From: Typhlomys cinereus
Lineage: Eukaryota; Chordata; Mammalia; Rodentia; Platacanthomyidae
Length of the DNA stretch: 64,000 bases
Reading direction: 5' to 3'
Assembly (NCBI GenBank): GCA_023101885.1
Contig: JALPQD010000410.1
Location: forward strand, 1,814,407 to 1,878,406
Both the position numbers and the translations under genes were made by a program. Shown piece by piece: positions 21,190 through 32,824 of this stretch. The notes under the pieces are model-generated. The model was given only the letters and a program-made list of their open reading frames with translations, was not told where the DNA came from and did no database searches. Each line of letters begins with the position of its first letter. Within the stretch, counting starts at the first letter, position 1.

Positions 21190-21890
21190 AGAACAGAAAA
21201 AGCAAGTACAATCAGAGACGGTGACAATAACAAGGACGCTTCAACTTTGTCCCATGAATTATATTATTTGGTCTCCTTGCCACAAGCCGGCGATATTTCG
21301 ATGACCCTTCAAATGGCCTAAACTGACCCAAACCAGTAAGAAGGATTGTATATTAACTTCCTCTGAAACTCCCCATGAACATTTCAAAAGTCAGTCAAGA
21401 ATCTACACATTTCTGCTGCCTAACATCAAAAGTCCCAAGATTTACACGACATCTGCTCATGTTTTACGAGCGCCTCCCTGGTGCTCCATGTGAAATTCCC
21501 ATCTGTAAGTCACATGGCCACAGGCCTGTAAAACATTCGAAAGTTCCTTTTTCTCCTCCCTCCACCCTCCTGGGGCTTAGCCCAACTGAGTCCCAATAGA
21601 AGCTCCATTGAGAGATAAGCAGTATTAAATATAATGGAATGCCTTTTGAGATAAATACCAGTGGAGTCAGGGAAGGGAGAATTTTGAAGAAAAGAAAAGA
21701 AAAAAAAATCCCAACCCAAACACAAAAGAGGCAAAGACAAGAAGAAAAACATGGGGAAAATGGTGGAGGCGGCAGGAGGAGAGAGACAGGGAAGGCTTGC
21801 ATGTTACACTTGCAGGATTCTAACCCGAGACACAATTCTGAAGGACTTTGGCTACCTACCCGATGCATCCCAACACACTTTAAAAGATGG
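21190..21890. other. No recognised gene
   Basis: Includes an A/G-rich patch (about 21672-21780). The frames at 21639-22244 and 21464-21868 (minus) lie over low-complexity or SINE sequence. Confidence 0.4.
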
Positions 21891-21892
21891 GA

Positions 21893-22003
21893 TTCAGGAG
21901 ACTGGAGAGATGGCTCAGGAGTTAAGCTTTTGCCTCACAAGGGGAAGTATAACAATCCAGGACGATTCCTCTTTGGGCCTCCACAAGCACATTCAGTGAG
22001 TGG

Positions 22004-22038
<35 letters not shown>
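21893..22038 (+). mobile_element. Dimeric ID-type SINE, internally deleted
   Basis: The left arm (GGAGAGATGGCTCAGGAGTT) jumps directly to the late right arm (AACAATCCAGGACGATTCC, TTTGGGCCTCCACAAGC), so about 110 bp are missing. (AC)n tail. Confidence 0.75.
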
Positions 22039-22040
<2 letters not shown>

Positions 22041-22171
22041 ACTCAGGTGACCAACATGTTTCCTGTCCCCTGGAGACCACCACTGGGGCATTCTACAAGT
22101 TTCTCTGACCTTGAACTATATTCAGCTTCTACTCTCCTGTCATTTCTAGGGATCAGTCAGAAACACCTAAG

Positions 22172-22396
22172 ATGGACCAGGGAAATGACTGAGGGATTAA
22201 AGTCTTTGTCTCTTAAGCAAAAGGACCTGAGTTCAGATTCCTAGATCTCATGTGGAAAAAAAAAATCGCCCGATGGATAGTGAGATGACGCTATCATTTC
22301 TCTCCTGGAATGCAGAGCCTGGGAAACCCCAGAGCAAGGCAATGAGGAGATAGAACGATCCAGGGTTGCTCCCCATATTACCCTAGGTCCTTTACA

Positions 22397-22451
<55 letters not shown>

Positions 22452-22482
22452 ACAGAAAGAGAAAGAGAGAGAGAGAGAGAAA
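22172..22482 (+). mobile_element. Dimeric ID-type SINE (IDL-Geo-like)
   Basis: Left arm with CTGAGTTCAGATTCC, right arm with GCAGAGCCTGGGAAACCCC, and a tail of about 25 AC then (GA)n. Confidence 0.8.
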
Positions 22483-22894
22483 CAGCTGTGTCTGCTAACC
22501 GATTGTGTCTGTGGACTGAACTATAACCCAGCCAAGAGCAGGAGTGTGCTCCACAGGGCAGCTTTCCCACGACCCCCATGGAAGGAAAACAAAGCCACAC
22601 TGTGGAAGGAAGCCGGGGTAATCAGGGGTGACCACCTCACCTGTTCCTACCCCTTCATGTGTTCAGTACTTCACTAGTGACCGAAAACTCTGCTTCCCTC
22701 TGCAAGCCAAAATAAACGGCCTGACCCTTCCCCAAAGAATCTCACAGTCCAGTGGCTAAATATTTACAGTTCAACAGATGTTTGTATAAGGTAGAAAACC
22801 GGCACAGAGTCAACCGGCAGAGGAGAGGCTGACCCAGGGTCACAGAAGGTGACCACTGAGTTGGACTTCAGAAATAAGTAGAGGCCTGAGTGAC

Positions 22895-22985
22895 AGGCTG
22901 GGGGAAGAAATATTTGCAAAACATATATTTGGATGGACTGTTGTCCAAATTACACAAAGAACTCTTAAAGTGCAGCAATAGGTAA
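22895..22985 (+). mobile_element. Old L1 ORF2 fragment
   Basis: AATATTTGCAAAACATATAT and ACACAAAGAACTCTTAAAG match a conserved stretch near the end of mammalian L1 ORF2. It is short and isolated. Confidence 0.55.
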
Positions 22986-22987
22986 AC

Positions 22988-23112
22988 AGCCTAAATCAGG
23001 CGGGTGGCACATCCCAGCTCTTGGGAGGGATTAGATATCCTGGTTAGCCTCGGCTACACAGGGAGCACAAGGCCCACTGAGCCAAGTGGGACCATGTCTC
23101 AATGAAGAGAGA
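22988..23112 (+). mobile_element. B1 SINE fragment
   Basis: GGCGGGTGGCACATCCCAGC and GGTTAGCCTCGGCTACACAG are B1-like. It abuts the L1 fragment. Confidence 0.55.
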
Positions 23113-23129
23113 GAAATGCAAGCGAACAG

Positions 23130-23305
23130 ACCAGAGTCAGATCCCGATCCCGTAAAAATGCTGGGTGGGAACGGTGGCAGCCTGTTACTGTGGCCCTGGA
23201 AGGCAGATCCTGGAATCCCCAGAGCAGAACAATAAGGAGGTAGAGCAATGTCGGGTGGCTCCCAAAGTCACCTTTGAGCTGTCACAGGCAAACACATTCA
23301 AGTGT

Positions 23306-23358
<53 letters not shown>
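23130..23358 (+). mobile_element. Dimeric ID-type SINE, 5'-truncated
   Basis: Starts within the left arm (CAGATCCCGATCCCGTAAAA). The full right arm is present and ends in (AC)23. Confidence 0.75.
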
Positions 23359-23499
23359 GTGTGCAGCACTAAACCCTGAAAATGAGACACTAAAGATGCC
23401 CAGTGCCCAGTAGCTGTTATCTTTCCTGTCATCCTTCTTCCTCTTCCTCACCATCACTACCATCATCATCACCATCATGCCAGGAAAGCCAGACACCAA

Positions 23500-24537
23500 G
23501 GCAAAGACAGGAAAACTCAGAAAGCTGTGATGAGCTCCCAGAGGACTTATCACTGGAATACGCCGTCGAGGTAGGAGTTGGAAAGCGGCCTCAGGTCAAC
23601 CGGCCCACAGTTACTGCCAGAGAAAACCGGGTCTTGCCCGCCATGTTGGGTAGCCTTGAGCAAGCGCATCTATGAGATCAAGTGGGGCCGCGTGGAAGCT
23701 GCTGCCGTTATCCTTAATAGAAATGAGGCTGCGCTAGACCAAGCAGCAAGGGTCAGATGCGGGGAAGGTGGCTGAACCGGGAGAATCCGTAGAGATCATC
23801 GACCAGCTGCTGACGTGGTAAAACTGTGGGGGGTGGCGGGGAGCATCTAGGTGGCTGCTGGGTCCCTGGTTTCAGTCAATGACAATGGCAGGAATGCTAA
23901 TGGGGACAAAGCCGAAGAGCCCAACAAGTTCTGTTAGAGAACTTCCAATGAAGTTTATCTCCCCTGCTTTATCTCACCACTGCACCTTGCCAATGACCTT
24001 GTAAATCACACCTTGCTATTGTTGCCACTGCCGCCCATGTTACAAACTGCTCCCACCTGAAAGACACCAAGGGAATGGAACCAACCCCCCTCCACAAAGT
24101 ACATCATCTAATCTGACATCCTCAGGCTCCTTCCTCCAGCTCTTTCTCCTTTGTGCCAACTAGAAGCAGGTGGGCTTGTCCTAGCACATGCAGACCACAC
24201 CTGGGCACGGGCTGGCTCAGGGAGAGAGAACGCATGCATGCACTGCCCACCAGGGAATATGTGGCAGAATGGTCATCTCACATCTGCCTCCTTGTTCCTG
24301 CATACACTTTGGGGCTCTCTGACACCACGTTGGGGTGGGACTGGGTAGATCTGAAGACATCAAGAATCCTTGAGAGAATTTCAGTGCCGATAGGTCCAAC
24401 TGAGCTAAATGACACTTCCCAAAGGAATGGTCTCATTGTCTCTACGCGTTGCTGTCTCTCCCTGTCCTGGATGGTGTGCACAGCCCTGGCAACTAAACGA
24501 AGCCACCAAGACCAAGTGGAGTTTTTCATTAAAAAAA
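23500..24537 (+). other. Unidentified tract ending in an A run; possible decayed processed copy
   Basis: A kilobase without SINEs, with CpG-containing, coding-like patches (for example YEIKWGRVEAAAVILNRNE at 23671-23727) interrupted by stops, ending in ATTAAAAAAAAG at 24529-24538. This layout would fit an old processed pseudogene, but I cannot name a parent gene and see no clear target-site duplication. Ordinary unique DNA is equally possible. Confidence 0.2.
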
Positions 24538-24539
24538 AG

Positions 24540-25278
24540 TAAGGCTAAGGGTAAACATTGAGCTGAGAGGCAATAAAACATGGAGAGGTAGATGTGGTAA
24601 ATTTGTCATGAGAACCTTTGGGACTCTGAGAGTTGCCTTCCTCAGCAAGCCGGAGCAATGCAATTGCTACACTTAATTAATGGCTGTGACTTTTAGAACA
24701 GCAATTTCCAAATGCCAGTCCTTGGACTCCTTAGGTCCCTGGTGAAGGGCCCCTACGAGATGAGCGAGAAAAATAAGGGAAAAGTCACAGGCTCAGAACA
24801 GCCTGCCATACAGCGTGCTTTGCATAAATATGTACATAGCAAAATAGCTTTTCTACTCACTTGTCTTGGGAAGAGCTCTCCTTTATTATAAGATAACTGT
24901 CTTGTCATATTTTTTAGAGGGTTTGCTATATACTAAGTAGCAGCCCCAGAATTCAGGGACAATGACTAAAGCCTTGTGTAGTCATTCAGCCTTTGTTGAT
25001 GAATATCTTCTTTCTGTTGGGCTTGGGGTCAGTCCCAAAGGAGCAAGACAGACCATCTGCTGCTCATAGAGAGATAACCTATCGTAATATACATTATACT
25101 GGTAAAGTGTCACATGCTGATTAAGCCTGCTAAAAGGGGAAGTATAGAGGGTTCTCTTGCCCCAGACTCCAACGTATTTATTTCAAGCTTCCCTTAAGAG
25201 TCCCTGACCTGGGGCAGGTTGGCTCTGTAACAAGGAGAACGGCTGAAAGCTAAAGGTACTAAGAACCTGTAATAGTTA
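24540..25278. other. No recognised gene
   Basis: Unique-looking or very old repeat DNA; no supported frame. Confidence 0.4.
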
Positions 25279-25279
25279 C

Positions 25280-25692
25280 TCTTAACTGTGCTGTGAGAGA
25301 GCATTCAAAGTCAAGCAACTTAAGGGAGAAAGGGAGATTTCTTCAGCTTACGGTTCCAGAGAGGAGACACAGTCTTTCATGGCAGAGGTGATATGGCTGG
25401 TGGCTGAAGCTAAGTCACTGCAGACATCCTGGAGGCTCAGAGCTGCTCAGTCCCGTGGGTGATGGCTGTAGGCTGGAGGATTCCTGGAGAGTCGAGGAAC
25501 AGAGAGTCTCTCTTCAAAGTCTTCTGTTCTTAGGTTCCTTTTATCTGGTTTGCTACTGGGAGGTTCCAATCAGATCTAGGGCTGGTCTTTGTATTGTAAA
25601 TGTATTGATCTGGATACTCTCTTCAGGTAGTCTGATCGTTGATCTTAGTTAATGCAGGTGTGGTCAAGTTACAGCCAGGATTAACTATCACA
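25280..25692 (+). repeat. Dispersed repeat A, copy 1
   Basis: Roughly 80-85% identical by eye to 57557-57940, from TAATAGTTACTCTTAACTG to an end at AACTATCACAG. It resembles a common rodent interspersed repeat starting with TTACTC and GCAACTTAAGGGAGAAAGG. An open frame shared by both copies shows mainly amino-acid-changing differences, so it is not a conserved gene. Confidence 0.6.
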
Positions 25693-26655
25693 GAACTTTG
25701 CACCATTGAGGACAGCTAGATGGTAAACCATTTCCTATAGAGTTACTGCCACTTATCCTATGAGCTAAAAATGCTGCATTGGAAGGAGAAGCCAGATACA
25801 TATCCACGAATCCAGTCTCAGTCCAGCTTCCTCTGTCACTCCTGATGGATGTCCTAAGTACCCAAATCCATGATGTTCTTTTTTTGCTCTCCCATTGGGC
25901 AGCTCCACTCACTTCTACTGGATATTGTAAGTGTTGGACTTAATGAGGTTCTGCTGTCTATTTGTAACCTGCCATTTATTTATTTACTTTTGCTTGCCTC
26001 ATACTTAATAAGCCCACTTATTCAAAACAGAAAACATGTCTAAAATAGGTCATTCCTTACCCAGAACACCTAGCGGCAGAGATGAGCCTCAAGGATAGCT
26101 AAAGATCTCAAGGAATGAGGTGGAGGAGACATATCAGGTATCATGGTCACATGTGATGGGCTCAGGTAAATGATCACGAATATTGGGCCAATCCAGAAGC
26201 CAGTCTGGTAAGTTTAATGATCTTACTGTCCTTCATCCAAGGGAAAGATGAGACTTTGAATACCTCTCCTCGACCAGGCAGCTGAGAAGGCTTCTGAGAG
26301 AAAATGGAGGAACTGGAGACCGTGTAAGGAGCGGAAGGCAGCGGGATGGGGGGATTGGGGGGGGGGCTGGGCCAGCAGGTTAGATGCAGTGTAGGAACCA
26401 GCAGCCGCTTCACATCCGCATGCCGGTGACCAAGACAGGAAAGCGCCTGGCCACCAGCAGGTGTGAACTCGAAGCATGACCTGTGTCCCCTGGGGATGCT
26501 GATAGAAGCCGCCATTACCATGTCTATCCACGCCGTCAGATGAGCAGCGAGTGTCTTGTGAGTAAGCTGCTGTCACCTCCGGCAAGACAAGCCAGGTCAC
26601 GGCAGTCGACAAGCAGGTCACTCAGGGGACCACCCCGTGCGTCCTTTTCTTCTCC
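25693..26655. other. No recognised gene
   Basis: Contains a short G run near 26346-26370. Overlapping minus-strand frames (26174-26621) have no recognised domain. Confidence 0.4.
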
Positions 26656-26689
26656 AGTCTAAAATAACAAGGTTAGGTTAATCTTCGTC

Positions 26690-26830
26690 TCTTTTTCCTC
26701 CTTCTCTTCCTTCTTCCCCTCTTCCTCTTCCTCCTCCTCCTTCTCCTCCTGTTGCTTCTCCTCCTCCTCTTCCCGTTCCTCCTCCTGCTCTCTTTCTCCT
26801 CCTCCATCTCTTCTCCATCTTCTTCCTCTT
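26690..26830. repeat. Pyrimidine (CCT/CTT)n tract
   Basis: Nearly pure C/T on the plus strand. It forms the tail side of the antisense B1 that follows. Confidence 0.9.
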
Positions 26831-26940
26831 TTTTGAGGAGACAGGGTCTGAAACTTGCTATGTAGACCAGGCTGGCTTCAAACTTGCAACAGTCCTCCTG
26901 CCTCTGCTCTACAGTCCAGGACTCCAAACAGAAGCCCCTA
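26831..26940 (-). mobile_element. B1 SINE, antisense
   Basis: TTTTTTGAGGAGACAGGGTC, TATGTAGACCAGGCTGGC, AGTCCTCCTGCCTCTGC. Confidence 0.75.
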
Positions 26941-27004
26941 CACCCACTTCTATGGCCTCTTCTGAAGCTAGATATCTATGGCATAAAGTATTCTATAGCT
27001 GCCT

Positions 27005-27165
27005 TCTATTACACATGTAAATTTGTTTGTTTGCTTGCTTGTTTGTTTTGAGTCAGGGTCTCATGTAGCCCAAACTGACTTCAAACTCACAGCCTTGAAC
27101 TCTGATCCTCCTGCCTGTAGCTCCAAAGTGCTGGGATTACAGATGTGTGCCCTCATGCCCAGCAT
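27005..27165 (-). mobile_element. B1 SINE, antisense
   Basis: (TTTG/TTGC)n tail, then TCAGGGTCTCATGTAGCCC, GATCCTCCTGCCTG, AGTGCTGGGATTACAGATG. Confidence 0.8.
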
Positions 27166-27221
27166 CTGAGTATAGAACTGAAGCCCCTGGGCTAGGCAGT
27201 ATATTAATAACCCGCATGCAC

Positions 27222-27350
27222 AACCAGTGATGTGGGTGTCATCTGAGACACAGAGACAAATTTCCAAGGTCACAGCCCTCCTGTGCAGCGCGGTTAGGCA
27301 GGATTCAAGCCTGGCTCTCTTTGATTCCAGATCCCTAGATGCTTCCAACC
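27222..27350 (-). repeat. MIR fragment
   Basis: Antisense MIR core: AATTTCCAAGGTCACAGCC, then GCAGGATTCAAGCCTGGCTC. Confidence 0.5.
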
Positions 27351-27714
27351 AGCCACGAGCCCAGGAAGTTTCTATGCTGGGTTGAGACTTGGTCACCATG
27401 GTCTAGGTTCTTCAGCCTGGCATTCAAAGTCTTTTCTTCCCACCTTTCAAAGTCTCATCTTTCCCTTGGACAAGGGGCAGTAAGATCGTTAAACTTACCA
27501 CACTGGCTTCTGCATAGGCCCACTATTCATGATCTTCACCTGAAGCACTTAGGTCTTGCGGTGGCCCTCGGCCTTCACATCACCCCCCCCTCACTGGAAT
27601 GAAACCAAGTAAACACAAGACAAAGGCTGATTTTGATTAAATGTTGAGACCGCCCAAAATTTATATTTTTCTTTCTTTATTTTATGTTTCTATTTTATTT
27701 ACCTGTATGTATGT

Positions 27715-27969
27715 GTTTGTGTGTGTATCAATCAGAGGGCACGATATGTCCCTGTAGAGGATCAAGGGTGACTTTGGGAATCATCCTGGATTGCTTCTAC
27801 CTCTTTTTTGCTTTGCTCTGGGATTTCCCAGGCGCCACCTAACAGGGCTGGCATTACAGGCCGCCATTTCTGCCACCTGGTGCTTTTATGTGAGACTTGG
27901 AATCTGAACTCAGTACTTTCTGCTTTCAAGGCAGAGAGACTTAACCCCTGAGCCATCTATCCGGCTTCC
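27715..27969 (-). mobile_element. Dimeric ID-type SINE (IDL-Geo-like)
   Basis: Antisense order: GTGTGTATCAATCAGAGGGC, ATCATCCTGGATTGCTTC, TTTGCTCTGGGATTTCCC, AACCCCTGAGCCATC. Confidence 0.85.
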
Positions 27970-28556
27970 AAAATTGACAGTTTTACATCTCCACACAATG
28001 TGATGGTGTGAGGAAGCAGAATCCTTGTCAGGCAACAAGGTCATGAGTAGAATTAGGAATCTTACAAAAAGACTTCCGCTTGAGGACAGAATAAGAAGGT
28101 AAATGTCTGAGAGTCAGAAAACAAGCCCTCTCCACACACCAATTGGGCCTGCTGCATTCAGTCTCCAGAACAATGAGAAATGAACCTGTTCTTTACAAGC
28201 CACTCAGTTTATTCTGTTAAACTGGTACAGCAAAACACACTGTGTGAGGCAAAGAGCAACATGTGATAAGACGAGAATCTGAAGTTCACCTGAGTCACAG
28301 AGTGTCAATCCTAGGGAGTGACAGGATAAAGGTCCTGGAGGGCAGGTCAATACCAAGGAGTTCCTGCCAGGGTCACGACTGGACCCAGTGCAGTGGAATA
28401 TCTGGAATAGAAGACTCAAAGGTCCAGGATCACTGCCGGCCGAGAGTGGATGGAGACACAGCAGCTAAGTTCCCAAAGCTGTGAGAAGAGGTCAAAGACG
28501 GAGGCAGGAACTTCATCCCAAGGAAAGAGACCAGAAATGCCACACAGCTGCAGCAC
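27970..28556. other. No recognised gene
   Basis: Unique-looking; nothing supported. Confidence 0.4.
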
Positions 28557-28557
28557 A

Positions 28558-28825
28558 ATGGAGCTGGAGAGATAGCTCAGGGCTTAAGCCTGTGCTTCAA
28601 AAGCAGAAGGACCTGAATTTGAATCCCAGGTCCCACGTAAAAATGCTAGGCAGAGATGGTGACAGCCTGCATTTTAGGCCTTGGTGGGCGGAGCCTGGGA
28701 AGTCACAGTGCAAAGCCAAGAGGAGGTAGAGCAATGGGGGATGATTCTCAAAGCCACGCTTGGGTCCCCACAGACACACAGTGCTTTCGATACATATGGA
28801 CAAATACACACATACAAAAAATATA
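28558..28825 (+). mobile_element. Dimeric ID-type SINE (IDL-Geo-like)
   Basis: TGGAGCTGGAGAGATAGCTC start, CTGAATTTGAATCCCAGG box B, GGTGGGCGGAGCCTGGG right arm, and an ACACATAC-type tail. Confidence 0.85.
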
Positions 28826-28829
28826 TATG

Positions 28830-29610
28830 CGCACATAATTCATAGATAAATTAAAAAATGGCATACATTTGAGATTGACCCTAAAGCACAGAGAGAAACC
28901 CAATAAAAACACAGATGGAGTACCCATGCACACCAGGCTATCAGCAAACAAGAAGGTGGTCCCAGAATGGGGACAGATTAAAGTCTGAGAGGCTTGGGTA
29001 AGGAGTCATCGTTAGAGGTCATGGAATTCACCTGAATTGACTTTGTTTCTAATTCTAGTCCAGATACTTTTGAGACGGGACCAGGAGCACACACGTTGTG
29101 GGGGAAATGTTTCCCTGGGGGTCTCTGACGTTCTTCCAGGTCTGGCACTGATTAACCTTTGTTCCAGATTATCTTTCTGAGGATGTTTATCCAGAAACAG
29201 CCCTGGAAGGCAAAGATAATATGTTCCCTTAGAACACAAGTCAGGCAGCCTGTTGCTCTTTACAAGCGAACTAAATTCCCTAAACCTGGAGATCCTCTCC
29301 TCTAATCAAATCCACTTCCTGTAGAAGTGTCCTCTGGCCCACTTTATATATTTACACAACAAATTTTACTTCTTCCTTCCACCATCTATCTCTGGGGAGC
29401 TATGGAACTTGATGTAAATATTAATATATTCACTTCATTCTAATTATTATTCTATTCTATAATTGTTCTATTATTACTAATAACAACAAGAACAATTATG
29501 AGCTTTCTGGTTCTTCAAAGCCCAGCTCATCAGTTAATCTCTAAGACGGTTTTCTCATATACTCTGGGGAAGATTGGCCACATATCACCTCCTTGTAGCA
29601 TTCTTTCCTG
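28830..29610. other. No recognised gene
   Basis: Unique-looking. An AT-rich patch with TAATTATTATTC and ATTACTAATAAC lies at about 29430-29500. Confidence 0.4.
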
Positions 29611-29612
29611 AG

Positions 29613-29642
29613 TGTTGTGTGTGTGTGTGTGTGTGTGTGTAT
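29613..29642. repeat. (GT)n tract
   Basis: About 15 GT repeats; likely the tail of the adjacent antisense SINE. Confidence 0.85.
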
Positions 29643-29679
29643 TTATACAGTGTATAAACTAATTAAAAACATGCAGATG

Positions 29680-29998
29680 TGCGTGCCTGTGCATGCTTAT
29701 GTGCAGGCCATTGGTCAATGTCAGATATCTTTCCTCTGTTACTCTCCACCTTTAATTTACTTATTTATCATTGAGAAAGGGCTTCTTGCTGAACCCAGAG
29801 CTCATTTTAGCTAGACTGACTGGCAAGCAAGGCTCCCCACTCCTCCCCACCCCCACCCTGAAACTCATGTCTTCTCTCCACCTCCCCTTCCCCAGCATTG
29901 TGGGTACACACATGCTGCCAAGCCTGACTTTTACACGGGTGCTGGGGACCAGAATTCAGCTCTTCATGCTTGTGCCCCCAGGTCTGTGACTTAATTGT
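29680..29998 (-). mobile_element. ID-B1 composite (B4-type) SINE, antisense
   Basis: Antisense B1 middle (GAGAAAGGGCTTCTTGCTGA) and antisense ID end (GGTGCTGGGGACCAGAATTC, ATGCTTGTGCCCCC). Confidence 0.55.
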
Positions 29999-29999
29999 T

Positions 30000-30740
30000 T
30001 CTATGTGAGAAAAGACAGGGGTCACCTCACCCACTCATGGGACATAGTAAACTCTTGTAAAGTGATGGCATTTCATGTGTCACCAGGTCTGCATACCTGT
30101 TACCAAGGGAGGCTAGGAATGGGGATTGGTCTTCGTCAGGTCTAGAGTCTCTGTGAAACAGGCTTTCTAGCTTGGGGATCGGACAGGCAGGTAAGAGCTG
30201 CCTACAGAATGGTGGTGTCCGTGGAATTTATCTGAGATTAACTGAGCGCTTCCTGTGTTCTGCATGGAGTGTGTTAAACACAAGCTCACATACTGATATC
30301 TGTAGAGCAAGCTGCTGTCACTCACATTAGTGCTTTCCAGCAGCTATGAGAGAAGGAGGTCATCACCCACAGGACCCATCATGGGCAACCTGCAGAAGTT
30401 ACATCTTCCCCCTGGTCCTGGGAACGCTGAGCCGCAAGGCACGTTATCCACTCTAAAAAGATGTTTGGGAAATTAAGCTCTAAGTTCTTATAGTCAGTAA
30501 GCAATAAATCTAACGAGCAAAAACCAAAATAAAGCAATAGGAACCAAAATAAAGCTGATGGTACAAATGACTATTATGCTATTTAAAAAGGCAGTTTGTG
30601 TTCTCCAAGATATTTGTCCTGGCAGATGACGTCAACCCTTGGGCTGGGACGCAGAGTATGACAGCTGTGATTCTCAGGGACAGGGTTGACTGAAAATATA
30701 CTCTTGATGCTAAAGACCCAAGTAATTCTTTTTTATTTTC
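30000..30740. other. No recognised gene; possible MIR remnant
   Basis: At about 30230-30300, TTAACTGAGCGCTTCCTGTG resembles the antisense 3' part of MIR. CCAAAATAAAGC is duplicated at 30520-30560. No gene is seen. Confidence 0.35.
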
Positions 30741-30743
30741 CAT

Positions 30744-30976
30744 GTATGTGTGTGTTTATGCGTGCATGTCTGTGGAGTTCCAAGGATGACATCGGGAGTC
30801 ATCCTGGATTGTTCTATTTCCTTATAGCTTTGCTCTGGGGTTTCCCAGACTCCAGAACAGGAACTGCAGGCTGCTGCCATTTCTACCTAGTATTTTTATG
30901 AGGAATCCGGGGTTCCAAAATCAGGTCTTTTTGCTTTCTACTCAAAGGTTTAACCCCTGAACCATCTCCCCAGCAT
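30744..30976 (-). mobile_element. Dimeric ID-type SINE (IDL-Geo-like)
   Basis: GTCATCCTGGATTGTTC, GCTTTGCTCTGGGGTTTCCC, AACCCCTGAACCATCTCCCC, antisense. Confidence 0.8.
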
Positions 30977-31735
30977 GATCTAAGGTATTTCTACAGAATC
31001 ACCAGTATCAATACAAGTACTAAGTTGTCACTGTGATAAACACCATAATGAAGATCTACCTCCACAAACGTGGACTCCGACATGGCAATCGGGCCGTCTC
31101 CCCTGAGCGAGAAGAAGAAAGGAAGAACCACAGAATCTTCTAGTCTTCCTGTTCCCAATGTTCTGCTCTCAAACACAAAACGCTACCCAGTATTCTGAAT
31201 TTGAATCTGAAAAGTACCAGGACTCTCAGGTAACGTGGTGCAATAAAGTGGCCTCACAGATATGCTGCATTTGATTCCTTTTAAGCAGCCACTGACTGTT
31301 ATGTTAATCCCTTTTCCTCTTCCCATCTCTCCGAAGAACTAGAAGTGAGGGTGAGAAAATTTCGAGGGGAGGGGCTGACCCAACTTCACAAGGTGTTTCC
31401 ATATCTCGCAAGCCCTGTGTGAGAGGGTGACAAGAGGCCCACCCGTGTTTGCAAACAGAAGACGGGAGGAGCATCCAGAGACATCCGCTACTCCGGAGAC
31501 AGGAACCCAGGGTTAACACACCTCACTCTTTCTGATAGGTTCCCTTGATCCCAAAGCAGATGGCTCGCCTCGTGAGCATCATCAGAGGGGTGATCAGGAA
31601 GTGAAAGCACAAGTCGCTCGCCCCAGAGCATGAGAGCTTGTTAGTGAGACTTAAGAGGCAGCTTTCTACCACTCCTGGTTGTGCATATGTCAATTTCAAA
31701 AGGACCCACTATGCACTACAATGTGGAAGGCAAGA
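30977..31735. other. No recognised gene
   Basis: Unique-looking; frames on both strands are short and unsupported. Confidence 0.4.
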
Positions 31736-31746
31736 CTTACCATGCT

Positions 31747-31959
31747 GATTGCTTCTGCCTCCTTTTTGCTTTGCTCTGGGATTTTCCAGGCTCTGCCCCC
31801 TAGAGACGGATGTGCAGTCTGCTGCCATTTCTGCCTGGCATTTTTATGTGGGACCTGGAATCTGAACTCAGGGCCTTCTGCTCGTGAGGCAGTGTCTTAA
31901 CCCCTGAACTATCTCTCCAGCCTGTATTGCTCTTTTCACAAGCCAGGACCTTCTGGTGA
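31747..31959 (-). repeat. 213-bp local duplication, copy A (truncated SINE plus flank)
   Basis: Contains most of an antisense dimeric SINE, cut abruptly at 31747 in the right arm, plus 38 bp of non-SINE flank (ATTGCTCTTTTCACAAGCC...). It matches 32402-32614 over the same 213 bp with 7 differences by eye. Confidence 0.85.
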
Positions 31960-31961
31960 AT

Positions 31962-32225
31962 GGGGTGTGTGTGTGTGTGAGAAAGAGAGAGAGAGAGCGC
32001 ACTGTGTGTTCCTGTGGAGGACCAAAGGTGATTCAAGAATCATCCTGAATTGCTTTTACCTCCTTTTTGCTTTGCTCTGGGATTTCCCAGGCTCCGCCTT
32101 CCAGGGCCAAAAGGGCAGGCCACATTATTTCCCCCTGGTGTTTTTACATGGGCTCTGGGGTTATGATCTCAGGTCTTTCTGTTTGTAAGGCAGAGGCTTA
32201 ATCCCTGAGCCATCTCTTTGACCCC
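31962..32225 (-). mobile_element. Dimeric ID-type SINE between the duplicated copies
   Basis: (GT)n(GA)n tail, GTTCCTGTGGAGGACCAAAG, GGATTTCCCAGGCTCCGCC, TAATCCCTGAGCCATC. Confidence 0.85.
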
Positions 32226-32329
32226 AGGAGATGATTTTTTTTAACTCCTTATATTAGTGAGTCAGAAGAAACAGATTGTTCTTTTCTCTTTTTTTTAATC
32301 TTTTATTATTATATTTAACATTCATTTTG

Positions 32330-32579
32330 CTGTATGTATGTGTATCAGAGGGCACTGTGCATCCCTGTGGAGGACCAAGAATGACTTCAGGAATCATCCT
32401 GGATTGCTTCTGCCTCCTTTTTGCTTTGCTCTGGGATTTTCCAGGCTCTGCCCACTAGAGATGGACGTGCAGTCTGCTGCCATTTCTGCCTGGCATTTTT
32501 ATGTGGGACCTGGAATCTGAACTCAGGGCCTTCCGCTCGTGAGGCAGTGTCTTAACCCCTGAACCATCTCTCCAGTCTG
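32330..32579 (-). mobile_element. Dimeric ID-type SINE, full antisense copy
   Basis: Complete at both ends (TGTATCAGAGGGCACTGTGC to CATCTCTCCAGTCTGG). It is the source-like partner of the truncated copy at 31747. Confidence 0.88.
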
Positions 32580-32614
32580 GATTGCTCTTTTCACAAGCCA
32601 GGACCTTCTGGTGA
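32402..32614 (-). repeat. 213-bp local duplication, copy B
   Basis: Partner of 31747-31959, offset 655 bp. The shared non-SINE flank shows segment duplication rather than two independent insertions. Confidence 0.85.
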
Positions 32615-32824
32615 CTGTTATTTATGTCTACGAGATACGGCTCAGCTTGGTGGGGTCCAAACACTATCTCCACAAATTAAATACAATTATACCAACAGTA
32701 GATATCAGATCAGTCAAGTACAAATAGCTTTCAGATGCTAAGGCAAAACCCCACTGCCTGCTCTTGCCGGCGATGTTATTTGCAGGATTACAGTATTACA
32801 ACCCTCTTCCTTTTTGGTGCTGTG

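Noticed and set aside
24151..24542. 129-codon plus-strand frame
   Set aside because: The opposite strand and another frame are open over the same bases, and no domain or codon pattern is seen. Retained only as part of the uncertain tract at 23500-24537.
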